Positions 1 to 7,865 of a stretch of 64,000 nucleotides of DNA are shown in pieces. The stretch's first letter is position 1; each line of letters begins with the position of its first letter. The DNA is from Bacteroidota bacterium. GTDB lineage: Bacteria; Bacteroidota; Bacteroidia; NS11-12g; UBA9320. Below the pieces are notes generated by a model that worked only from the letters and a program-made list of their open reading frames with translations, had not been told where the DNA came from and made no database searches. A program made the position numbers and the translations under genes. Location of the stretch: positions 1-64,000 of the forward strand of contig CANIKO010000006.1 in the NCBI GenBank assembly GCA_947468275.1. The letters run 5' to 3'.

Positions 1-3000
1 CAAACATCGCCAATATTAAAATCAGCTTTAGACTGTAGTTTTACATTTACTTCTTTAGTCACCACATCAGAACATCCGTTGTTTGATAAAAGATTAAGAG
101 TAACATTTTTTCTGCCTGTTACACTAAATAATTTAGAAGGATTTTCAAGTGTACTTGAACCTTCTCCTGAAAAATCCCATGTAAATGTAGTTAAGGCACC
201 TGCAGGTTTTGTTCCGGTAAAGCTAAAGTTTGTATTTGTTAAGTTACAAGCTGAACCCCAAGTAAAGTCTGCATTTGGAGCTTCTGATAATGTAATGGTT
301 TTGATAGCCGAATCCATACATCCAAATTCTGATACAGTTTTCATTTTAACTGTTTTAGCAGTAGAGGTTGTAAATTGGTGAATCGGATTTGCAAAGTTTG
401 AAACTCCACCATCTCCAAAATCCCAAGTATAACCCATATTTCCCATTTTAATTGTAGAATTATTGGTAAACTGAATATCTGAATTATCACAAATTAAACT
501 AGGAGCCGTAAATTTAGCAACTGGAGTTGCAAACTGATTGGCATTTTTGCTTAATTCTGAAGTACAACCGCTAGCAGATGCTCTAAGAGTCACTTTATAA
601 GCGCCAGCATTTTTGTAAGTAAAAGTTGGGCTTTTTGCTGTACTATTAGCAGAACCAGCTTCTCCAAAGTTCCAAACATAGGTAACTGCTCCAGCTCCAA
701 TAGTAGTTTTATTTGTAAATGAAACAGCTACTTTTTCGCAAGCATTACGAACATCAAAACTAATTTTTGGTATTTCGGTAACAACAACTGTTAATGTTTT
801 TGTATCAACATAACCATAAGGAAGAGAAGTGGTTTTTAAAGTTACATCATACGATCCAAAAGTAGGGAACTTAAATACTGTGGTACTAACAGTAGAGGTA
901 TCCGCAGGATTACCAGTATTGAAATCCCATCTGTAAGACATATATCCTGAAGCTATTTTACTTAAATCATTAAATAATACAGCGTCACCATCGCATACTG
1001 GTTGGTTAAATGCAAAATTAGGATTTGGACGAGGAGCAACATATACGTTTCTGAAAATAGTAGAGTCACAATAGTATGGTCCTAGATCTTTTATTTGCAT
1101 GCTTATAATAAGTGTACTATCTTCTAATGTAACATCAGGAGATAAAGTTAAAGTTCCAGGAGTACTTCCAGAAGGAGAGCTATAACTCCAAAGCGAACCA
1201 GAAGGAATATTTTTACCTTTTTTGGTTGTAATCACCGGAGTTACTGTAATCCATTTTGAACCGTAACCAGCGTTGGTATAACCAGTTGGAGGAGTTAATA
1301 AATAGGTTAATTTATCACCTTTAGCTACGATATCTTTACTACCAACAGTTCCTAAAGTGTTAGGTTGTGTAGTTTGGAATGGAGTTCCCTTTGTAAAGGC
1401 AGCACCATTTGGACTTGGGTTTACAGTGATTTTAATTTGAGTTCTTGTGCTTGGGCAAAATGCCAATCTGTAATTAGCTTTTACACCCATTTTATAGAAA
1501 TAATAATTACCACCAAACTCAGTACCTGAATAGAAATAAGCACCTTGTGACATTGTAATATCACTATTAGACGTCGTTTCAGTACTAGTGTTATAATTAT
1601 TAACCATTGGATAAGAACCGGATGTAGGGGTTGAAGTTAGATAAAAACCGTAAGTAGTTCCTTTGGTTAAACCTAATTCAGAAATAAATATCGTAGCATA
1701 ATAAATACCACTAATTTGATAAAACTTAGCAGCTTTATTGTTTACAACCAAGGTCCATGCAGCTTTATTTGATTCATAACCTGCATAGGTACCCGTTTTA
1801 TAATATACATTATATGTTGGGTTAGTTGCCACATTACCGATTCTAACTGTAAAACTATCAATTACCAAATCAGAGCTTGGTATCAAATCAAACATACCAC
1901 CAATGTAACTTCCGCTGTAATAGGTATAATAATTTAATCCGTTGGAAACATTAAAAGAAGAAGACATTTTTACTGCCTGTGCCCAAAAATTATTTACACC
2001 TAAAAATAAAGGTGGAGATAAAGTGTTTTTACCTTTAGCTACAACGCTTCCACCAGTGGCAGCGTTATACCAGTTTATTGAATCCGTTTTATAAGGAGTA
2101 GTACATTTCAGTGGCGCTTGACCTGGTCCACATTTAATTGCATCGTAGGTTGTAGGAGTTCCTGCCGGACCAACAAATTTGAAAGTAATTTTGGATGTAT
2201 CATCTGTTTTATCAGCATCCGTTGTATTGTTTGGGCTATAAGTAAATACTTTAACTGTATATGTAGAACCATCTGTAAAAGTATAATCAGGGGATAGTTT
2301 AATTGTAGTGGAACCTCCTAATTTAGCAATAGCAGTAGAAATAGTATTAACCGTTTGGTAAGTACCATTTACTGACCAACCCACTTGAACAGGGTTAATA
2401 TCATTTGTACCAACATTAGCAACGGTAGCAGAAATAGCATAACTACACAAAGGTGGGGTAATTTTAGTTACCGCTGCATCATTCGCGTTAGATACTAACG
2501 TAATTGTATAATCTTCGCATTCGCCATACCACAAATCAGAACACCCTGCATCAGTAGTACCAAGACAAGCACCCTTACCGGCATAACCTGACCGCAGACG
2601 CATACGAGTAGTTGTAGCCGTTCCACCTGTTGGAATGGTAACATCAAAATATTTAAAGGTAGTGACACCTGGTTGAACATTACCACTATTAGCAACGCAT
2701 TTAAGGTCAAGCTTTTCGTTAGCATCTGCAAAATCATTATCACCATTCAAATCAATCCATCCATAAATATTTACTTGATAATTTGGACCTGTAGTTAATC
2801 CAAACTGGTAGGTTGAACCACCTTTAAGCTTAAACATTGAAGAGGATGACATTAAATAATAATCACCAGAAGCAGCATTGCAACCACCATAAGTGGAGGT
2901 ATGCGCTCTACTATACAACTTAGTAGAACCTTGTAGGATTTCAAAACCATTTATAGACATACCATAGCTATAATTGGTGCAATTTCCATACTGATAGTTA

Positions 3001-3131
3001 TAAGGAGCTGTACAATAAGGCGATTGTGCCATAAGTGGCGCAATACCCATAGAGAAAAGTAGAGCTATTGTTAGCAATACTTTACTGGATTTGATAATTT
3101 TTTCAATACTTAAAGTAGATAATTTTTTCAT
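1..3131 (-). CDS. GEVED/PKD-domain secreted surface protein, 3' end outside the window
   Basis: An uninterrupted frame runs from an ATG at 3131 off the left edge, giving about 1043 residues without the C-terminus. It opens with a signal peptide (MKKLSTLSIEKI, a hydrophobic stretch, then PLMAQ). Residues about 40-215 form a GEVED-type domain, with a CTAPYNYQYGNCTNY start and an IYGWIDLNGDNDFADANE motif. Ig/CARDB-like and PKD repeats follow, marked by YRWDFNTGNP, YVWNFGEAGS, YTWDFGDGGVSN and FTWDFSGEGS. Such proteins in Bacteroidota are exported and usually carry a T9SS sorting domain at the C-terminus, which cannot be seen here. The role is probably adhesion or cell-surface structure; this is inferred from domains only. 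It is divergently or independently transcribed from comEC, 123 nt upstream. Confidence 0.9.
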   Translation of the reverse strand, partial: MKKLSTLSIEKIIKSSKVLLTIALLFSMGIAPLMAQSPYCTAPYNYQYGNCTNYSYGMSINGFEILQGSTKLYSRAHTSTYGGCNAASGDYYLMSSSSMFKLKGGSTYQFGLTTGPNYQVNIYGWIDLNGDNDFADANEKLDLKCVANSGNVQPGVTTFKYFDVTIPTGGTATTTRMRLRSGYAGKGACLGTTDAGCSDLWYGECEDYTITLVSNANDAAVTKITPPLCSYAISATVANVGTNDINPVQVGWSVNGTYQTVNTISTAIAKLGGSTTIKLSPDYTFTDGSTYTVKVFTYSPNNTTDADKTDDTSKITFKFVGPAGTPTTYDAIKCGPGQAPLKCTTPYKTDSINWYNAATGGSVVAKGKNTLSPPLFLGVNNFWAQAVKMSSSFNVSNGLNYYTYYSGSYIGGMFDLIPSSDLVIDSFTVRIGNVATNPTYNVYYKTGTYAGYESNKAAWTLVVNNKAAKFYQISGIYYATIFISELGLTKGTTYGFYLTSTPTSGSYPMVNNYNTSTETTSNSDITMSQGAYFYSGTEFGGNYYFYKMGVKANYRLAFCPSTRTQIKITVNPSPNGAAFTKGTPFQTTQPNTLGTVGSKDIVAKGDKLTYLLTPPTGYTNAGYGSKWITVTPVITTKKGKNIPSGSLWSYSSPSGSTPGTLTLSPDVTLEDSTLIISMQIKDLGPYYCDSTIFRNVYVAPRPNPNFAFNQPVCDGDAVLFNDLSKIASGYMSYRWDFNTGNPADTSTVSTTVFKFPTFGSYDVTLKTTSLPYGYVDTKTLTVVVTEIPKISFDVRNACEKVAVSFTNKTTIGAGAVTYVWNFGEAGSANSTAKSPTFTYKNAGAYKVTLRASASGCTSELSKNANQFATPVAKFTAPSLICDNSDIQFTNNSTIKMGNMGYTWDFGDGGVSNFANPIHQFTTSTAKTVKMKTVSEFGCMDSAIKTITLSEAPNADFTWGSACNLTNTNFSFTGTKPAGALTTFTWDFSGEGSSTLENPSKLFSVTGRKNVTLNLLSNNGCSDVVTKEVNVKLQSKADFNIGDV

Positions 3132-3254
3132 ATTCTAATTTCGATTTTATTTTGCTCAAATATAGAAGTAAAAATTATACTCACTAAATTTATTTTTAAA
3201 AATTTTTTAATAATCCTATTTTACCAGTCAATTATTATGCTTAATTATTGAATT

Positions 3255-5330
3255 TCAATTTATTAAACTCATGTATTGCACCTCATTAATTACACAATTA
3301 TGATATTTTGACAGAAATATTTTTACTTTTTTTTGCAACCTTTTTGATTTTTCGTGTCCAATATAAAGCGTGTCGTATATATTATCGTCTAAAAACGTCG
3401 TCCATTGGAATAATTTTGGTACGATGTAATGTTTTTTGTCCTTCAATTTTCCTAAATTCTTAGAGGATAAATTAAGGATTTTTCCTTTGAAAAATAATAC
3501 TCCATTATTTAAGACTAAATCCATTTCGGGCAATGCTACTTTTAGTTTTTGAATAGTATCTAAATCATACATTTTATAAATAGGCCAAACCCTATTATGA
3601 ATTAACCATCCCCTGATATAAAACAATTGTTTGCCCAAAGTACAATTATCGGAAATCAATACACTTCTTCTGCCGTCGGACAATAAAATGGCATTTTGAT
3701 TGGGAATATTAAAAATAATCATATGGTTTTCTTTCTTCAATTTCCAATTATCATAACTTGATATACCGACTAATAGTGAAAGGCCAATTAAGAAAAAGGC
3801 AAATCCTTTTTTTTCCGTTTTATTAAACCAATAAATTAGATTTCCTATACATATATATAATAGTATAAGCTGAAACAAATTTAATTTTATCCCATCTATA
3901 AATGATAAAGGTAAATTTTCAATAGTAACCACCATGTGGTTTGTTAGCTTTACCAAATTTTCTGTAAGCCAAGAAAACAGAAATAAAAGTAGTGGTATTT
4001 TACTCACCACCACCATTCCTATTCCAGTATAAATAACTAGAGACGTGAGAGGAATAATTATAAGATTAGACAGTAAAAAATAATTCGGAAATTGATTAAA
4101 ATAGTAAAGACTTAATGGAAAGGTTGCTATTTGGGCACACATTGAAATTATAAGAATATTCCACACCGCATTTAAAAATTTGTTTGGAGGAGTCCATAAT
4201 GGCAAGAGGTATTGCTGCAGATACACTATCCCAATTACGGCAGCAAACGACAATTGAAACCCCACATTGAGCAGCCAAAAAGGATTAATTAATAAAATAA
4301 GAAATGCTGAGACGGCTACGGTATTAAAAATATGGGCCTGTCGATTAAGTGCTTTACCAAGTAAAACTAAACTTATCATCACCCCGGCGCGAATAATTGA
4401 TGGCGACATACCCGTGAGTATGCAATATCCCCAAATGCAAATTATGACAATTGCTGTTTTGAGCCACACACCCCTCCTCCATTTATCTAAAAACCAGAGA
4501 AACTTGGCTAACATTAAAAATACAATAGCCACATGCAAACCCGAAACAGCCAAAACATGTAAGGTTCCGGTGCGTGAATAAGATTCTACCAAATCTTTAG
4601 GTAAATCTTCTTTGTACCCAAAAATAAGAGCTTCGGTTACCCCCAAAGCTGTTGAATCATGAATATTTTCTTGAAAAAGATTTTTTAAATAACGGGTTCC
4701 GGAATAGGAAAGTTTTTGAAAAAATGTTGCATTATTTATCCCTGTATTTTTAATATTATTGGGATTTCTTATAAAGGTTTGATAATAAATTCCCTGCCAT
4801 TTTAAAAAACGTTTGTAATTAAATTGATACGGATTTTCAGGTTCAGGAATGGGTTTAAAACTGCATTTCACGAGTAATTCATCTCCTGGTTTTGGCACTT
4901 CAATTATTTTATCAAAATAAAAGAGCGCCAGTTCATTTGCAGGCACCATTTTACTATTTTCCTGAATTTTATAAATGACTCGAGCCTGAATTTTTGTGGT
5001 TTTTACTTTTACCTCCGGAATTTCAACAATCCTTATTTTAAAGATTCCATCTAGACCTGTCTTTTCGAGATTATACTCATGATTGCGAGGATTAGTGACA
5101 TGTGTTAGCCACCCTCCAAATGCAAAAAAAATCAAATAAACACAGGCATTTGCCATGCGGTTAGATAAAAGACTTTTAGATTTAAGATTTAAAAAAACAA
5201 AAGCCGACACAAAAACCGTTAAGGGAATAAGTGTATATGCTCCTAAATCAGTCTGCAAAATTACCGAAGAAATTCCAGCTATAAAGGGCAGTAAAAGCTT
5301 AACAAATGGCAGCTGTTTTAATACCGACAT
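3255..5330 (-). CDS. comEC: ComEC/Rec2-family DNA-uptake channel protein
   Basis: This 691-aa polytopic membrane protein has the ComEC layout. Two to three N-terminal membrane helices are followed by an OB-like DUF4131 region (about 30-200). The Competence domain then carries the diagnostic HVLAVSGLHVAIV motif near residues 255-270, with many more helices up to about 525. ComEC forms the inner-membrane channel for single-stranded DNA during natural transformation. The C-terminal ~150 residues (starting MIIFNIPNQNAILLSDG) have no recognisable metallo-beta-lactamase HxHxDH motif, so this is the short form lacking an intact nuclease domain, as often seen in Bacteroidota. ATG start at 5330. No com operon partners are adjacent. 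Confidence 0.92.
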   Translation of the reverse strand: MSVLKQLPFVKLLLPFIAGISSVILQTDLGAYTLIPLTVFVSAFVFLNLKSKSLLSNRMANACVYLIFFAFGGWLTHVTNPRNHEYNLEKTGLDGIFKIRIVEIPEVKVKTTKIQARVIYKIQENSKMVPANELALFYFDKIIEVPKPGDELLVKCSFKPIPEPENPYQFNYKRFLKWQGIYYQTFIRNPNNIKNTGINNATFFQKLSYSGTRYLKNLFQENIHDSTALGVTEALIFGYKEDLPKDLVESYSRTGTLHVLAVSGLHVAIVFLMLAKFLWFLDKWRRGVWLKTAIVIICIWGYCILTGMSPSIIRAGVMISLVLLGKALNRQAHIFNTVAVSAFLILLINPFWLLNVGFQLSFAAVIGIVYLQQYLLPLWTPPNKFLNAVWNILIISMCAQIATFPLSLYYFNQFPNYFLLSNLIIIPLTSLVIYTGIGMVVVSKIPLLLFLFSWLTENLVKLTNHMVVTIENLPLSFIDGIKLNLFQLILLYICIGNLIYWFNKTEKKGFAFFLIGLSLLVGISSYDNWKLKKENHMIIFNIPNQNAILLSDGRRSVLISDNCTLGKQLFYIRGWLIHNRVWPIYKMYDLDTIQKLKVALPEMDLVLNNGVLFFKGKILNLSSKNLGKLKDKKHYIVPKLFQWTTFLDDNIYDTLYIGHEKSKRLQKKVKIFLSKYHNCVINEVQYMSLIN

Positions 5331-5393
5331 AATTAGGCATTGAAAATGCTAATGTCGTATTAATATTTTGAAATAAAAATTATGAATTATACT

Positions 5394-6221
5394 TTAAATA
5401 TGATGTTTTCTGTAAATAAAACTTTTCAATTCCAATGCAAGTTCATTATCCTGTTTCCAATGATATTTTGAAGCAAAATTATTAAATAGACTAAGAGCTG
5501 CTTCTTTGTTGGAAGCATTATCCATTTCACCTAGCGAATTATTATATGCATTTGAATCCCCTTCAAATAAATTAGACTGCAACTCAAAACGCTTACTTAT
5601 ATCAATAGCACTTTTAATACTTTCAATTTTAGAATTGGCAAACCGATGAGATAATTCATTTTCCTCATTTTTAGTTGAAAAGGATTCGTGAAGTGTAGCA
5701 TTGGCATTGTTTTCACCTATCTTATCCAAAACACTTTTTTCGTCAATTTTTAGGCTCGCAGGAGGAGGAGTCACCACAATTGGTTTTTCAGCCACGGGCT
5801 CAAATCGTTGCGGTTCATAAGATGGAGTACTTTTAATTTCAACCACAGGTTTTGGTATTTCGGGCTCAGGGATTGAAACAATTTCAGGCTCTTTTATTTC
5901 CGCTTCCATTTCCATTACTGGCGTTGGTATTTCTTCTTTTATTACTGGTTCTAATCTAGGTTCAGCCTTTACTTCCTCTATTTTAATTTCCTTTATTTCA
6001 GTCTCTTTGGTTTGTAAATTAATTGCGGGTTGGCTGCTTTTGTCCATCATATTTAAAAGGTGCAACTGATTAATGACATCGTAAAGTTCAATGCATTGCT
6101 TGCGCAACAAGTCCGTTTCTAATTGCGAAAATTTCCCTTCATGAACGGATAGATTTTTATTATTTGCCGTAAGTTTTTCAAGCAATGATTCAATTTGGTT
6201 GTGCAGTTCGTTTCGTTTCAT
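5394..6221 (-). CDS. Hypothetical acidic, Pro/Glu-rich cytoplasmic protein
   Basis: I do not recognise the family. The 275-aa product has no signal peptide or membrane segment. Residues 1-60 are predicted helical (MKRNELHNQIESLLEKL onward). Residues about 75-150 are a low-complexity E/P/I/V/K stretch with repeated EIPKPVVEIK-like units, probably disordered. The C-terminal ~35 residues (ALSLFNNFASKYHWKQDN) look like a short folded helical motif, suggesting a linker-tethered two-part protein. It is divergent from thymidine kinase, with a shared 88-nt promoter region; a TAACTTTG box on the minus strand at 6253-6260 could serve it. Function unknown. Confidence 0.75.
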   Translation of the reverse strand: MKRNELHNQIESLLEKLTANNKNLSVHEGKFSQLETDLLRKQCIELYDVINQLHLLNMMDKSSQPAINLQTKETEIKEIKIEEVKAEPRLEPVIKEEIPTPVMEMEAEIKEPEIVSIPEPEIPKPVVEIKSTPSYEPQRFEPVAEKPIVVTPPPASLKIDEKSVLDKIGENNANATLHESFSTKNEENELSHRFANSKIESIKSAIDISKRFELQSNLFEGDSNAYNNSLGEMDNASNKEAALSLFNNFASKYHWKQDNELALELKSFIYRKHHI

Positions 6222-6252
6222 ACAATAAATACCCTTGTTTTTTTTAAACGAC

Positions 6253-6277
6253 CAAAGTTAATTGCTTTGTATCTTTC
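6253..6277. promoter_or_regulatory. Candidate back-to-back -7 boxes between the hypothetical gene and tdk
   Basis: The plus strand carries TATCTTTC at 6270-6277, upstream of tdk. The minus strand carries TAACTTTG at 6253-6260, upstream of the hypothetical gene. Both resemble the Bacteroidota TAnnTTTG element. The tdk box is imperfect in its last base, and I saw no convincing -33 element for either. Confidence 0.4.
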
Positions 6278-6309
6278 GCTCCTAATATTTTTATTAACGG
6301 TTGTTAAAA

Positions 6310-6864
6310 ATGGACATAAAACATAAAAGTATCGAAATTATAACGGGATGCATGTTTAGCGGTAAAACTGAGGAATTAATTTATCGAATTAAACTAGCCG
6401 AAAATCAAGGCTTATCAACAGCATTGATTAAACCTAAAAAAGACAATCGATACCATACCAAAAATATTGTTTCGCACAATGGCACAAGCATGGCAAGTAT
6501 TGCCACTGAAAATTCAAATGACATTTTAAAACTCGTTGAAAATGTTCAGGTAATAGGAATTGACGAAGTCCAATTTTTTGATAACGATATTATAGATATA
6601 TGCCATCAATTGGCTACTAAAAATTATAGAATAATTTTAGCGGGTCTTGATAAAGATTATCTGAACAATCCGTTTGGGCCCATGCCGGGTTTAATATCCA
6701 TTTCAGAAAATATCACACAATTGGCCGCCATCTGTCATCAATGCGGTGACAAGGCTTATAATACCTTTAAAAAAACCAAATCGAATACTATTATTGAAAT
6801 TGGCGAAAACGATATATATGAAGCCAGGTGCAATGAGTGTTATATTAAGGGCATGCGTTTTTAA
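6310..6864 (+). CDS. tdk: Thymidine kinase, type II
   Basis: The 184-aa enzyme phosphorylates thymidine to dTMP in the salvage pathway. Visible motifs are the P-loop GCMFSGKTEELI near residues 13-24, the Walker B-like IGIDEVQFF near 80-88, and the lasso/thymidine site region (AGLDKDY, NPFGPMP). Zinc-binding cysteines lie in CHQCGD and CNECY near the C-terminus. This is the four-cysteine, type II (TK1-like) architecture. I chose the ATG at 6310; an in-frame TTG at 6301 would add three residues. The coding end is convergent with the UbiA-like gene, 11 nt away. Confidence 0.93.
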   Translation: MDIKHKSIEIITGCMFSGKTEELIYRIKLAENQGLSTALIKPKKDNRYHTKNIVSHNGTSMASIATENSNDILKLVENVQVIGIDEVQFFDNDIIDICHQLATKNYRIILAGLDKDYLNNPFGPMPGLISISENITQLAAICHQCGDKAYNTFKKTKSNTIIEIGENDIYEARCNECYIKGMRF

Positions 6865-6875
6865 ATCATTCAGGT

Positions 6876-7676
6876 TTAAAAAACGGAATATATACTCTGA
6901 AACAGTTTTAATAAAGGCCACATTAGAGCAAATATAAAATCAGCCCAAAACCGATACCTGCGATTTTGACTGAACCGATTGGGATATCGCAAAATTATTC
7001 TTAAAAACAGTGCTATTAAAAACAAAGAAGCCACAAATGGCCAAGCATTTGGAAGCAATAACATGGATAAAATAAGGGCAATACTTAGTACTATAGTTAA
7101 CCAAATAAAAACCCGCTTGGCAAGGCTCATATATAAATCACTTGAATCAGGCTGCAGTTCTTTATGTTCTTCATGATATTCAAAATGTTCCAATACCAAT
7201 TGATTTAAAAAAACCAAAAGGGCCATTATAAGATTTTCGAAAGAAAAAAAATCTATAAAAATATTGGAACTATGGTAAAACGAAACCATTACTGCCGATA
7301 CAATTATTGAAATAATCAGCATTTTAGCCAACGGCTTTAGTTTGCCATTTATTTTTAAAATATAATAAACCACAAGCAGGGGAATAAGCCACAAACCGTT
7401 GGTAATAAACAGGGCCGATTGGTTTTTATATACAAGCCAACCAATTGTTATCGAAATAACAATACAAATTGGAAACAACGCCCAGCGGTATTTATAATGA
7501 TAGTCGTATCTAAAAATTCCTGACTGGCCTTTAGTTTTATACCCGTCCATTATATGATCGGCGGTATAAATAATCCAAACGGCACATACCAATATTAGGA
7601 TAAAATCTATTTTGGTTCCTTTAAAAGGATTGGGCTCCAAAAAAAAGAGGGCTGTACTAAGGCATCCCAACACCAC
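6876..7676 (-). CDS. UbiA-superfamily-like integral membrane protein
   Basis: The product is a polytopic membrane protein of 266 aa from the GTG at 7676. It has about seven to eight hydrophobic segments and a conserved-looking acidic loop YTADHIMDGYKT near residue 40. This position and sequence are reminiscent of the first Asp-rich motif of UbiA prenyltransferases. The second Asp motif is not clear, so enzymatic activity is uncertain. The reading frame stays open upstream to a stop at 7731-7733, adding a hydrophobic-compatible segment (KIFNLIVKYTNIFSIN) but no ATG, GTG or TTG. A good promoter box lies at 7732-7739, so the true start may be upstream at a non-standard codon. Divergent from the 2-oxoacid dehydrogenase gene. 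Confidence 0.7.
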   Translation of the reverse strand: MVLGCLSTALFFLEPNPFKGTKIDFILILVCAVWIIYTADHIMDGYKTKGQSGIFRYDYHYKYRWALFPICIVISITIGWLVYKNQSALFITNGLWLIPLLVVYYILKINGKLKPLAKMLIISIIVSAVMVSFYHSSNIFIDFFSFENLIMALLVFLNQLVLEHFEYHEEHKELQPDSSDLYMSLAKRVFIWLTIVLSIALILSMLLLPNAWPFVASLFLIALFLRIILRYPNRFSQNRRYRFWADFIFALMWPLLKLFQSIYSVF

Positions 7677-7731
7677 ATTGATGCTAAAAATATTGGTATA
7701 CTTAACAATTAAATTAAAAATTTTGATGGCT

Positions 7732-7763
7732 CAAAAATAGGTTAAGTACCACAACCCCCAAAG
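7732..7763 (-). promoter_or_regulatory. Promoter for the UbiA-like gene (TTTG-N20-TATTTTTG)
   Basis: Read on the minus strand, TTTG (7763-7760) is followed after 20 nt by TATTTTTG (7739-7732). This matches the Bacteroidota -33/-7 consensus. The -33 element lies inside the left arm of an inverted repeat whose right arm holds the -33 element of the divergent promoter. Confidence 0.6.
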
Positions 7764-7835
7764 ACCATATCTTCAATAATATTAATAATAATGCTAAATA
7801 ATATTAGTAGTATTACAATTCCCCCTTTGGGGGTT
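7753..7835. repeat. 11-bp inverted repeat bracketing an AT-rich spacer
   Basis: AACCCCCAAAG at 7753-7763 is the exact reverse complement of CTTTGGGGGTT at 7825-7835. The 61 nt between them are almost entirely A/T, with repeated TAATATTA-like words. The right arm also sits in a smaller hairpin, CCCCC-TTT-GGGGG (7821-7833). The arrangement places the -33 boxes of two divergent promoters at mirror positions. Confidence 0.75.
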
Positions 7836-7857
7836 AGGGCGCTTTGAATTATCTTTG
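7826..7857 (+). promoter_or_regulatory. Promoter for the fused E1 gene (TTTG-N20-TATCTTTG)
   Basis: TTTG at 7826-7829 and TATCTTTG at 7850-7857 are separated by 20 nt, an excellent match to the Bacteroidota housekeeping promoter. Only 8 nt separate the box from the ATG at 7866, implying an mRNA with almost no 5' leader. Confidence 0.7.
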
Positions 7858-7865
7858 CTCCCCCA

